NCBI GenBank assembly: GCA_020746105.1
Contig: CM036618.1
Span: forward strand, 16,723,001 to 16,787,000
Source: Trogon surrucura
Lineage: Eukaryota > Chordata > Aves > Trogoniformes > Trogonidae
Length of the DNA stretch: 64,000 nucleotides
Direction of reading: 5' to 3'
The first letter of the stretch is position 1. Every line of letters begins with the position of its first letter. This document shows, piece by piece, positions 33,696-45,120 of this stretch. A program made the translations under genes and the position numbers. Under the pieces are notes generated by a model. The model was not told where the DNA came from, did no database searches, and worked only from the letters and a program-made list of their open reading frames with translations.

Positions 33696-34860
33696 TCTAG
33701 GACTGTTCTAGCCTAGTAACTATCACAGAGGGCCATGACAATAATTATTTTTCTATGAAAGACTCATTCAATATTTACATCCACTCAAACGACACTCAGG
33801 TAGACCTGTTGTGAAAATGCTAGTGTCACCTGTTATTACTCACCATACTGACAGGGAGCAGTAGGGGCTGGCTGCTCCATGGGGAAAGACAAGCTGGGAG
33901 CCAAGCATCACCCAGTGCAAACCCTGCCCTCAGCCCCAGGCACAGTTCCACAGGAGCTGATAGCCCAGTCCAACAGCCCCTGACATGGCAAGCAATGAAC
34001 CGAGGCCAGGACAAGTCCAAAGGGTCCAGGTAGAAGCAAAAGAAAACTTCCCAGAGGCAGGTCTGGGAAGAAGCTGCAGCATGGCTCCAAAGTCCATCCA
34101 CATGGGTACACCTACAACATCACTGAGGCAGGGATCGATGGTTGAAACGGGACTAATTGGGTGTAAGTGCAATAGGAATATTTTGCAGTTGAGCAAAGGG
34201 GGACAAATACATCTTTATATCACAACTGTTAAGTGTTTGTTTTCGTCATTATTCCAGTATCAAACAGCCTTCATAAATAATCTACTAATATTTGGCTTTC
34301 ATCATGAGGTTACTTGCTTAATCTCATGTAGGCAGTGACAAATGGCAAGCTGTGTCTGACTCAACCATTTCTCTTGCACCCGCTCATTATTTGCATTTGG
34401 AATAAAACTGCTGCATACCCTGCTGAGTAACCTTTACAAAGCATGCTGCTAGTCGGGTAGGGTTTGAGGAAAGACGGAGCAATTCAAACTTTACTTGAGC
34501 AGAAGCCAACTTTTAATGGGATTGAATTTGCACAGTAAGGCTAATAATTGTGGTAGTAAACTGCAAATAATTACTGTTGCAATTGTTTCCCAGCATCCAC
34601 AGGTGGGCTGCCTGCCTCTCAAGCTAAATGAAATGACTAGGAGTTCTGGTTAAAAAAACTCACAATGTTCCTGCTTCTGCAAAGTTCACTGAAAGCCAGT
34701 GGGAATAATTTTCATAGGTGCTTAAGGCTCCTTATGAAGCGCCACAAACTTTACATTCACTCAGGTGTCTGGGAAAATTTATTCAAGGTTAAGATTAAGT
34801 TACCAGGCAAAGAACACACTTGGTGTCTGTGAATGAGCTGGAATTTAATGCAGCCCTCCT
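33696..34860. other. Unique noncoding DNA, part with enhancer-like texture
   Basis: No gene recognised. 33840-34120 is G+C-richer with frames open on both strands, taken as accidental. 34380-34620 is A+T-rich with an ATTTGCAT octamer at 34389-34396 and several TAAT cores. Confidence 0.5.
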
Positions 34861-35420
34861 GTGTACCATAAGAACATGAAAATGGTCCTACTGGTTCAGC
34901 GCAAATATTCACCTAGCCCAAAAGTGCCTATAAGCAGGTACCTAGAGAGGCATAAAAGCAGGAGATGTCTGTGTGATATTTCTTTCAGCTACCTTACACC
35001 ACCTCTGCCAGTTTCAGCTCAAAGGATTTCCTCTGCCTGTCCAGTAACCTCCAAGGGATCTCCCTTTTATGGAATTCCCTGATTTCCCCTTGAAACCATT
35101 GTTTATCTGACATTTCCTTTCATTTTCTTTGCTTTTTCAGTCTTCTACCAAGCACTGTGCTGACAGTTTTAAGGAAATAGCTGCTGTTCCCCAAGGCCTC
35201 ACTCCTGCAAGGCTCTGCTCTGCCTCAGAAGCCAGCATTGCATGTATGAATCATTTTCCATCACATACATCTGTTTACATTTATCTATATCACACCTCAT
35301 CAGGCATCTTACTACCTTGTCACTCATTTTCCTAAGGTCCTTCCTAATGCTGCTCTGTCTGCCTTCATCCTTACCACTCTGAGCACCTCCGCATCACATC
35401 AGACCTTTCCAACACTCTGA
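34861..35420 (-). mobile_element. Possible ancient LINE-like repeat
   Basis: 34866-34960 ('taagaacatgaaaatggtcctactggttcagc', 'cacctagccca') and 35290-35410 ('acctcatcaggcatcttac', 'ctaaggtccttcctaatgctgctctgtctgcc') resemble two parts of an old sauropsid repeat that I recall from turtle and crocodile DNA. The match is from memory, heavily diverged, and could be wrong. Confidence 0.35.
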
Positions 35421-37651
35421 CCCTACTGGCCTTATGATTGTGTTGGTCTTGTGGGGTTCAGGGCTGGTAATTTCTTAGGTGTGCTCCTTTTGTTACTTAT
35501 TCAGGTTTTTTTCTGGCTTTTCTTTCAAGCACACTCCTTGCATAAAATACATGCAAATATTAAACCCAGAAATTTCTTTAGCGTATTTTTTGCCTTTTCC
35601 CCAAATGGATTCGTATCTTGGCTTCTCCGTAGTTATTTATAAATGTGACATTCACTCTGCCCAGAAGGCAAATTGTGTTACCTTCACAAACCATGATTTT
35701 TGTATCTTCAGCATATGTACATTTCTGTGTTCTCAAATATGTGTGTATTGAAGTACTGAAATTAATATTTAATATGAATGTATTTGACTCTAGTCTCAGA
35801 AGGCAGCAGTCTTTTAACAATTGCTATACTTTCAGATGTGTCTAGTATTAGAAATGTTAGTGAACAACTAAACTACCAATTCAACGTTTTGTCTTTCCCA
35901 TGACATTTTTTTTATTTTCACTTCATAGACAAAAGAATGACTACAGGGACTAAACATGATGAAGACACAGGCTTTTTCTTTATGAATCTCTAATGTAATG
36001 GACAAATAAAGCATTAAATTACACTTCTTGTATAAACTACATTTTTAATTTTTAGAAAATTGAGAAGATTGAGGGTTAAATTAGCTTATCATTTGCCAGT
36101 GCATGATTGGATTCAAGATGTGTCCATCCTGCTGAAAAAGGCAATAATCTGTGTATTCCACTTTGTGACAGCTGTTCTGCTGCATGCAGAAATAAGTTTT
36201 TCTCCAGACAGATAAAACGCAAACCAAGTAAACTTTCTTAAAAGCTCAATAAATCCTAAAGTCTGGCAAACATTACTGATCTCCATATGCCCAGAAGGGA
36301 AATACCATTATAATGCCTTTTTTTTTTTTCAGTGAAAGACTTTAGTTCAACAAAAATAAAATAAGTTTGGATTAATAAACTCCAGCCACACTAATAAATT
36401 GTAAATCTGCTGTCATGAGCCATTATAAATTATGTCTTATTATGCAGTTCTTATCCACACAAGTCTCATGCAAAGAGTAAAAATTTTATTATATTAATAA
36501 ATTCATTTTTATTCATTACCTCACAGAATGAAAATGCTCCTTTTTAGTCTTTCTACATTAAGATTTGAGCTACACAAGCAGCCACCATGTCTAGCTTGCA
36601 AATGCTCTCCTAATGTCTGTGAGTGCTGAAATCAGAGACTTCTACCATATTCTGGGTAACCCTAATTTAGTAGTTTTAAAGCACATATTAGATATACCTT
36701 TGGAAGCTGTCACACTTCATCAGACAACAAGGAATAGGTTTTTCAAAATGACCAGGGCAGTGGTCCAGACCAGAGACTGGAAATACATAACCTAAAGAGG
36801 CAGATGATGTTACATTATTTGGCATCCAATATCAGCTTTGCCAATAACAATGAGCTGATGTGAAGCTTCCTTCATGTGGATTGTGTTAGATTTGGAGATG
36901 ATGTGATCAGTAAATGCTCAAGTACAAAACTGTACAAAAGACCAAAGATGCTTCTAGATGCTAGACCAAATTCTTCCACGGCAGTCAGTGAGTTCAAGGG
37001 AAACATATGAACAAGAAGTTGTAGCTGAAAAAGATCTGATGTGATAAGAAAAAAAATAAATTTAGATGTTATAACATAAATTAAGACTATACAAAGCAGG
37101 ATTCGACATGGAGCTTTTCTGTATTCATAGCTACACATAATACTTTATTAGGTTATTGCAAAATTATCACGATGCTACATTTTAGCTGTTTTATGTGGGT
37201 CATCCTCTAGTGCTTTGGGCTGTTGCGGCCTTTTGTCCTTTGGGCAGTTCTCCAACTTCTGTATGGAAGAGGCAGCTTCATCAGGCATGAACAACGTGTT
37301 AGTGCTGTCTCTTGGGAGAGGAAGCTGAGGGCAGCAGGCTCGCGGGTCAAAAACATGTGCCTTGTGTTTCTCACCAGAACAGCATGTCACTAGAGCAGGC
37401 AGAAAGGATGCTGGGGAAGGAAGTGAGCAGGCAACGGAAGTGAGCAGGCAAGAGAAGTGAGGGTAAATTCAGGCTGTGGAGCTGAACAGTGTCTAGATAC
37501 TCTGAACTCATGCCAAATTGGAAATGTCATGGAATCCTTCCCGTTCTGTGCTGAGCCTCCAGGGCCAGACAAGTCTGCCCTGGGGAATACCTGAAACCAA
37601 TGTCATTCTGAACTAGGCAGTGATTGAAAAAAGACTAATAACACCCCAGTA
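35421..37651. other. A+T-rich noncoding DNA
   Basis: No gene recognised. T-rich and A-rich runs are common. A short 17-bp tandem repeat at 37419-37460 is listed separately. Confidence 0.55.
37419..37460. repeat. 17-bp tandem repeat, about 2.5 copies
   Basis: GGAAGTGAGCAGGCAAC is followed by GGAAGTGAGCAGGCAAG and a partial AGAAGTGA. The copies differ by single bases. Confidence 0.85.
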
Positions 37652-37757
37652 ATAGAATCATAGAATCATAGAATCACAGAATCAATCATAGAATCAATCA
37701 CAGAATCATAGAATCATAGAATGGTTTGAGTTGGAAGAGAAATTAAAGTCATGGCAC
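37652..37757 (-). mobile_element. CR1 3' tail with expanded 8-mer units
   Basis: Nine or so TAGAATCA/CAGAATCA units (37652-37722), including two with an extra ATCA, precede a short 'ggtttgagttggaagagaa' CR1 end. Almost nothing but the tail is left. Confidence 0.85.
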
Positions 37758-38135
37758 TTAAGCCCTCCCTGCAGAAACATGCGACTCCAGCTGGCCCAGA
37801 CACTATTTGAGGTTGGTGGATCTCTCATACAACTTGTGCTTTCTTCCCAAAAGGTCTTCTTCTGTGGGGATGAGGCAAGGGGCATGACTTGGCCTCTGGT
37901 GCTGCTTGGGAGAAATCTGCCTTCCCATTCCTGCTCCTCCGAGCTGCACAGGTGGCAGACAGAGGGCGAGCATCCCCTGCTGAGCTGAGGGGCTGGCTCC
38001 TCAGTGTACCAACCAGGCAGATGGAGCAGGCCACAGGGGAAAGCTTGGCTGGGGTGGGGAGATGCAGCTGCACTGGGCCAAGTTGGAATTTCAGGTTGCT
38101 CCAGGGGGATAACCCATTCCCTAGACTGGACTTAA
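37758..38135. other. G+C-richer noncoding DNA between two CR1 tails
   Basis: Frames are open on both strands here (82-85 codons) without a recognisable domain. Confidence 0.45.
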
Positions 38136-38647
38136 AATCATAAAATCATAGAATAGTTTAGCTTGGAAAAGACCTTTAGGGTCATCCAGTCCAGCCATTA
38201 ACCTAGCAATTCCAGGTCCACCACCAAACCATATCCCTAAGCACCACATCTACACATTTTTTAAATACCACCAGGGATGATGAATCAAACATTTCATCGG
38301 GCAGCCTGTCCAAAAGCTTGACAACGGTTTCAGTGAAGAATTTTTTCCTAATATCCAAACTAAACCTCCTCTGGTGCAACTTGAGGCCATCTCCTCTTGC
38401 CCTATGACTTGCTACTTGGGAGAAGAGACAGATACCCACCTCGCTACAACCTCCTTTCAGGTAATTGTAGAAAGTGACAAGGTCTCATCTGAGCTTCCTT
38501 TTCTCCAGGCTGAACTACCCCAGTTCCCTCAACCACTCCAATAAGACTTGTTCTCCAGACCCTTCACCAGCTTCACTGCCTTTCTTTGGATATGCTTCAG
38601 CACCTCAGTGTTTTTCTTGTGACGAGCAGCCCAGAACTGAACACAGA
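38136..38647 (-). mobile_element. CR1 LINE 3' end, VVKHWNRLP-type group
   Basis: The minus-strand tail (AATCATAAAATCATAGAATAG) starts the segment. A decayed coding block follows (frame 38203-38439, [16 protein letters not shown]), where the family's HWNRLP reads LLDRLP. The segment runs to about 38647 and resembles 29111-29727. Confidence 0.9.
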
Positions 38648-39473
38648 GACTTTCTGGTCTCTGGGGATTAGCAGAGAAACTGGAAAGATTCAGCAGCATT
38701 TCTGTACTAAAGTGAGTTCAGAGTATCTGATCAGCCTATAGCGTGAAACACTGCAATTTGCTCTAATTCCCTGGTCTTTATGGCTGGAGTTAATAATTTC
38801 CTGGTGTCCCTCATATGGTGCCAGTGTCTAATATAATCCAGAGAACAACTAAATGCATCAGAACTCGTTCAGTTCCGTTTTGTGTTATCTTATACTTCCA
38901 CAAACTGTCTGTTTAAAAACTCCCATTACGTGTCTTTTCTTAATAAATATTAGAGCAAAAGCTTGCACTGTCCTATCTCAGATCTTTTCAGTTGGAAGCA
39001 ATGTAGTTCTATAAGGAGTCAGCATAGATGGCAAGGAGAAATGTTGGAGGTAGATCAAAGAGTGAACTCAAATTGATAAAACAAGCCAAAGAAAATTGCC
39101 AATTTGCATTGCAAATTATTATTCCTTTGGAAATTATATTACCCACAAATGGTGTAAGTAACTGTCTTATATAAGTGAAAAAAACATAAAAGATTAAGCT
39201 TTTTTTGGCTCTGTCATGTTATGGATTTGCACATGGTCACTGTAGTGCTGTGGTCAGTTTCTCCTATTTGTTCATTTCCTTTAAAATATTTTAGATATGA
39301 TACAGAGAAATAACATATAAACAACTGGGGAACTGCTTAGTATCATGTATTGCTTGCAGTCTGGTCCAGGAGTCCCCCTTGGAGCTTCAGACTCCTGTGA
39401 TGCTGATTGTCATATATGCATGCAAACAGTGATAAAGTGGTTTCTGGTTTCTGTCCAGGGAGCTTAGAGTGTG

Positions 39474-39506
<33 letters not shown>

Positions 39507-39780
39507 AGAAAGAGAGACTGCCTCTTCCTTGTGTATTTACATATTTCTGATCTGTTAATTCTCTCATGTTGAGGAGAGCTTCTCACAAATGGCTCTTGTC
39601 CCACGCTCCCCCCATGTCTGCACGTCTGTTTGCAGAACTCACCCCAGCAATTCTGTGGCCCTGGTGTAAGGCACATCACCCGCAGCGACTGGAAGAGATA
39701 CCGCAGAGCTGGGTGGAGATCAGCAGTGTGCTGCCCAATTGAGACCTGCCCTCAAAGGAGAATTGGGTCTGAGGTGCTTA
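38648..39780. other. A+T-rich noncoding DNA with an A28 run
   Basis: A run of 28 A occurs at 39477-39504. I see no retroposed gene upstream of it, so it is noted only as a homopolymer. Confidence 0.5.
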
Positions 39781-39930
39781 TAGAATCACAGAATCACAGA
39801 ACTGTATCAGCTGGAAGAGACCTAGAACATCATTGAGTTCAGTCTTTGTCTCAGCCCTATCAACCTACTAAATTATTTCCCCCAACACAACATCCACCCA
39901 TCTCTTAAACACCTCCAGGGTGTTACCATC
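39781..39930 (-). mobile_element. Old CR1 3'-end fragment
   Basis: Tail units TAGAATCACAGAATCACAGAAC lead into 'tatcagctggaagagacct' and 'tctcttaaacacctccagg', the layout of a diverged CR1 3' end. The sequence leaves CR1 near 39930. Confidence 0.8.
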
Positions 39931-40151
39931 ATGCTGCTGTGGTGTGATCTATTGTGGAGCGCTGCATGCAAGGGAAAAGGGAAAATAAAATCCAGATATA
40001 TGTGCTCAAGAGTATAGGGTAGGAGATGTCTTAAAAGATATGAGAGCCCACAAAGGTTGTTGGACTTTGAGGATGAATACTCATTTGAAAGCATGCTTAT
40101 TTGTTTTAAAAAGTTACTGGGGCTAAGTTGGTACTTTAAGGACTGCATATT

Positions 40152-40928
40152 TGTCAAGGGTTAGGGTTGGGCTGGCCACTAAATGAATAACAGATAATCT
40201 CTAAACCCTCTCCCTCCCCAAAGGGAAAGAGAAAGGATATAAGGTAGAGAGACTTATGAGCTGGAAAAGGAAACTAAACCAGCTTTAATAAATGATAATA
40301 AACAATAGTAGTGTTAATACGGAAATAATTAAAATAAAATATATGCAAATATACATAAACTCGAACCTGACTCCTTACCCAACAACAATCCCCGCTGATG
40401 CTGCAGAGAGGGCACTGTGAAGCCCCAGGCTCAGCAGCAGAAAGGAACTAAACACAGGAATTGGATTCAGGAACTCAGGATGGGGATGAAACGTGGAAAA
40501 TCAGAGCCCTCCTCAGATGCCAGCAACTGAAGAAGAGAGCTTAATCCCCATGATCCCTCAGCGCTGTACTGAATATGATGCACATGGAATGGAATACTTT
40601 GTTGGTCAGATTTGGGTTGCCTGTTCTGTCCGCTTCTCCTCTGAGGTGCAACTTTTTTACTTCCTTACAATTCTTTTACTTCTCTGAACGCCAACATGTT
40701 ACACAAGATCCAGCAGTGACCTTGGTCACTATAGAGGCAAGTATCAGCAAGAGCCTTTCTGCATCCCAATCGCTGGCAGTAACTGTAAATATTGTTATCA
40801 CTTCCAGTAGCAGACGCTGTCTGCAAAAACATGCTGTTAACCTCAGAAAGTGCAGCCTCTTCTAAGAGACTGAGCTGAAAAGTAAAATCACTGACCAGAA
40901 TTGGTCCTGTTTAGCTCTAACCAGGACA
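40152..40928 (-). mobile_element. Solo LTR, family A copy 3
   Basis: The plus strand runs from TGTCAAGGGTTAGGG to AACCAGGACA, 777 bp, homologous to the copies at 2.1 and 29 kb. Sense is minus by comparison. Where copy 2 has TATAAAA, this copy reads a sequence without a TATA box (TACAGCGCT on minus), so its promoter has decayed. Flanks ATATT (40147-40151) and GTGTT (40929-40933) match at three of five positions, too weak to call a target duplication. Confidence 0.8.
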
Positions 40929-43900
40929 GTGTTAAAATCCAGTACATCACAGGTAACTTATTACTGCTTATCCTTACTTGCTTCACTAATGGTTACAAAC
41001 TCCTTTGAAATCCTCAGACGACCTCTGAGGAATAAACAAGCAGATATTGTTCAGTATTGCAAAAGCCTTTAGTTCCTAAGGTGTTTTTCATGAGGTGTTT
41101 GCTGCTGACCTGCAGCTGAACCTGAGGTGAAACTACCTGGGGCAGTCTGCAAACTGTCAGGGTGAATCTGCAGCCTGGCAGGCAATTTTGGAGTTCAGTT
41201 TTACTTACTGCTGTTATTTATTTTTTTAAAATCTCTATTTCAGTTGGATCAATCTTATGTCTGGGCTTGCACGTGCTGGGATTGGGGGTCATCTATACTT
41301 TCCTCAACTATTTTTGAAGGAAAATCTCTCCAGCTTTAAAGGAGAAAGAGTGCAAGAAGCTAAACCCTTTGAGGCCAATGGATTAATGCGCTTCAAAAGT
41401 CAGTTTAGGGAAAACTGGAAAAAAAAAAAAGGAGGAATAGCATGCAGCAAATAGGTGTGATAAACTGATTTCTGGGGGCAAAATTTTTCTGTTTCTGGCT
41501 GTTAGTGAGCATCAAGGACAGGCTGCTTTATAAAGAAGGGGAACCAGGAGCCATGGGCAATGCAGGGCCAGCAGGGCAGCAGCCTCACTGACCACAGCAC
41601 CAGAGCGAGGTGAGCAGATGGGGTTGGATGAGAGTCCGGCAAACACCTAGCAAGTCCTCAGCAGCAGCGGCAGGTCCCAGTCAAGCCAGGGAGCCAAATC
41701 CACAGGTCAAGATTAGGGAAACAGTGCATGCAGACATACCTGTGATGGAGATGTGATCTAACTCTAAGGACAAAGGGCAAGACTTTGGGTTTGAAAGGAG
41801 CCCACAAAAGTGTGGAGAGCATATGCAGACACTTCCTCCAGCTCTTTCACTCAAGGCCACTGGCTGCCCTCTCTCATCTCATCCTGAGCAATCAAACCCC
41901 TTTCACGGCCCTCACATTGACAGCCCAAATCCAAATGACTGTCCTGGGGCCAGGGTTTTGCCAAGGGTCAGCAGAAATGCCCGAGGAAGCCCTACCTCAC
42001 TGCCACCAAAGTGTGGTCGTAAACCCAGGCACCACGGATTAAGTGCAAGCTGAAAGGGAGATGGATGATGGTAATCACCTCACAAGTTCCTATGGCTTCT
42101 TATTGCTTCAACGACCCAGTTCAAATGCATGACTCAGTTTTGTAAAATATGCATAGTTTAAGTCTATTGACCAAATTTTTCATTGGTGCAAAATATTTCT
42201 TCTCTGTGCATTCACTGGGATCACAATGGATTATGGAGGCTTAGTTTATATACTTGTCACAGGCTCTACTGCAGTTACAAACAGACTTCAGAGTATAGAA
42301 ACTGATGTTTGAAAATATGAAGAGATATCATCTCTGTGGAAAATACCAGCACTTCCAGAAAATATATTTAAGAAAAGCTTGCTTCATCTGTACATACCCA
42401 AGAAATAAATTACTAAATAGAATGAGATATCAGGAAAGTCAACAAAAGGTTTTACCCCAATTGATTTGATGGCATTTTTTATTGACTAAATGGTACCTTC
42501 TGGGGCTCTAATTCCAAAATATAATATATTGATACTCGCTGAAGTAAGACACTTGTAGAAATCTGGAAGCAAAGAAAATGAGGAGCTCTATAGATTACAG
42601 CACAGCGTCTAGTCCAATCAAGCCAGTGTCAAAATCCTGACATTTACTGTGTTGCTTTTATCTGAAAGAAACAGCATCTTGCAGCAACTCAAATCCATCT
42701 AGTGAAATGCAGAAGCTAACACTTCTAAGGTGCAGAACTAATGCTTTGATGTGCACTTTTTGAATTGTTATTTTGGACACAACTCTGCTTTCAGACTGAG
42801 ACTCCGGGTATCTCTTTTGATTATGACAATCCTCTATCCTATCTATGTAATTTTTTAAGCACACTATTTATGAAGTGCATACATTACTCGGGACCTCATC
42901 AATAGTGAAGTATCCAGCTGTGTGGGCTGAAAATGTGAGATTTTTTTTCTATTTCATGTGCAATGAGACTGGGACACTCCCACACTGTAGATGTGGGTGA
43001 AACCTGGCCATTGCTAAAGGTAATTAGAACTCAAATTGTGGGAGAGGTGTGGTTGCTCTGCCCCAGGACTTTGTTGCAATGCAGCAGGAAGGTAGAGGGC
43101 TGGCAGGCACAGAGCATCAGGTTGGAGTGTGAAAATCTGGAGTAACAAACCATGGCTTTTCCCTGAACATTTCTGGCTCCATGGTTGCTCTCAGGACAAC
43201 TGAAGTGAAAAAAGTCATCAAGAGACAAACCTAAAGACAAGATTTGTTCGCACTCACACACTCCTTGCAGAGGGCAGTGAAATAAATTTTGGTGTGTTAT
43301 AAATGGAGACTCGAAATACCTTTAGTTGAGTCAGAGAAGGGAGCAGCCCTACCCAGAGCCTTTGGAGAAGGTTGCCTGCGGGAGGAGAATGCCTTGCTGG
43401 GGATGGGTGCTCAAGCAGGCACGTGTCTGAAGTGGTGCCATTTTCTGCACGAGTAACTAATTCCCAAGGGTCTTTCAAAATCATCATTTGCTTGATTACT
43501 CTCTCCAAAAGCACAATCATTCCTGTTACAGGGAAACTGCAGAAGAAAACACTCAGAAAAGATACACATTAAGGATTCCCTTCTAAAAAAAGTATTTAAC
43601 CTCTGCCGGAGGCTCCCAGACATTCCTGGTTGTTCTTCCCCTACCAGACTTTCTTCCTATAAGGTAACCTCTGGGGTTTAACAAATGAACAGACCAGTGC
43701 TGTACAAAAGCTCATTTACCGCTGACTAGCATGGCACATCTGTGTAGATAGGCAGCCGGAGGGCTTCTTGCACTACCAACATCGCACATTTATGCAACAG
43801 TGCCCACACACCTGCAGGTGTTTTAGGATGTCTTGTAGGTGCTTCACGTGCTCCTCTTTAGTGGGGTCAAGCCCCTTGGCGCTCCTGCAAACAGCCAGGG

Positions 43901-44929
43901 CATCAGCAGGGATGGATGCTCTCCTCCACTGCTTCCCAAGGAGGTGGCTGGGACCTCCGCTAAGCGACTGGTGTGACAGCAATGATGGACTCTGAGCTAG
44001 CAAAGGCCTTCAAGGAGGAAGACTTCGGCACTTTTTGGTATGTCCCCTGCATAAGATTCTTCCCTTTTCTGCAACTTCTAGTCTGTATGTGACACCTAGG
44101 CCTGGAAGTTTCATGGATTTCAGCTCCACTTATTTTTCATGCCAAATCACCTCATCCTCTCTAATCATATGTCCTTAACGAGCTGAGCAGCCTGAGCTAT
44201 GCCTTACGTGTGACACCACATTTGACCTTTCTAAGGAACTTCTTTGAACTGTACGGGTTTACTTCGCTGCTATCTCAGGGTATACAACTCTTACAGTTGG
44301 TGTTAGCAATGCACAAGACAATTCTTTCCTTCTGCTCCATTCTGTTAGTTTTTCCTTTTCATTTCCTTTGAGAGCAAGTGTGCTTCCCTGCCTGTTCTTT
44401 GCAGCTGTGCAAATGGAATAATTCAACAGTGAAGAGGTGATGAAACCATTAAATATTGTTATTATCTGTAATGGAACTATGAAGATAAAAGTTTATGAGC
44501 CTTATTATGTGGTACCATATGCACAGAATATACAAGCGTAATTGCAGTGGACTATGGTTATTTCATGGAAAGCTTTCAGTGGAAATATTAATAGATTGAA
44601 CAGTATAATCAAAAAGAAGAATAGAAATGTCACAATGTTAAAAATCAATATTTCATTTTTTAAAAAAGAGAAATTCATTGCTCTGAGCATGATTCTGGAC
44701 ACATTTTCGTTAAGCCTAGCAAATTTTAATACCTGTCCTCGATTCCACCCCTTTCAGACAACACAAGGAGAATTGTAATTACTGACGACTTTTTAGTCTA
44801 AAAGATCAAAAATGTGACATTTCTTATGGCAAAGAACATGAAAGAAGATCATTTGGAGGAGTATCTATATATGCTCCCCTGACATGCAATTCTAGGGATT
44901 CTGCTGGTTTTTAGGTAAATATCCCTTCT
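40929..44929. other. Unique noncoding DNA
   Basis: No repeat or gene recognised with confidence. One minus frame (43773-44003) carries a peptide discussed as a finding. 41520-41700 is G+C-richer. Confidence 0.5.
43773..44003 (-). other. Open frame with a retroelement-like peptide, uncertain
   Basis: A 76-codon minus frame contains PTKEEHVKHLQDILKHLQ. The spacing of EEH..HL...L..L recalls the segment after the catalytic motif in Ty3/gypsy-type reverse transcriptases, but the motifs that should precede it are absent. It could be a relic of such an element, a fragment of an exon, or chance. Confidence 0.2.
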
Positions 44930-45120
44930 GGAAATGAATGAGGTGACATCTGTTTTTCTTTCGTTATCCACTGACGTTGTCACTTCATCATAGAAGGCCA
45001 CTGGGTTGGTCAGGCAGGACTTGCACCTGGTGAAGCAATGCTGGCTGTCTCGAATCACCTCCCTGTCCTCTCTGTGCCTTAGCAGAGATTCTGGGAGGCG
45101 CAGAGGTGAGATCTTCTGCA
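44930..45120 (-). mobile_element. Internal CR1 ORF2 fragment
   Basis: The minus frame 44849-45058 contains [20 protein letters not shown] and [18 protein letters not shown], matching the region just before motif A of the CR1 reverse transcriptase (family [16 protein letters not shown]). It has no tail, so it is a piece cut at both ends. It then drifts into unrelated sequence beyond about 45120. Confidence 0.8.

Noticed and set aside
39477..39504. A28 run as the tail of a processed pseudogene
   Set aside because: No AATAAA signal, coding remnant or target-site duplication is visible upstream.
41560..41620. CTCF-like motif near GCCAGCAGGGCAGC
   Set aside because: The core GGGGGC part of the CTCF consensus is not matched, so the resemblance is too weak.
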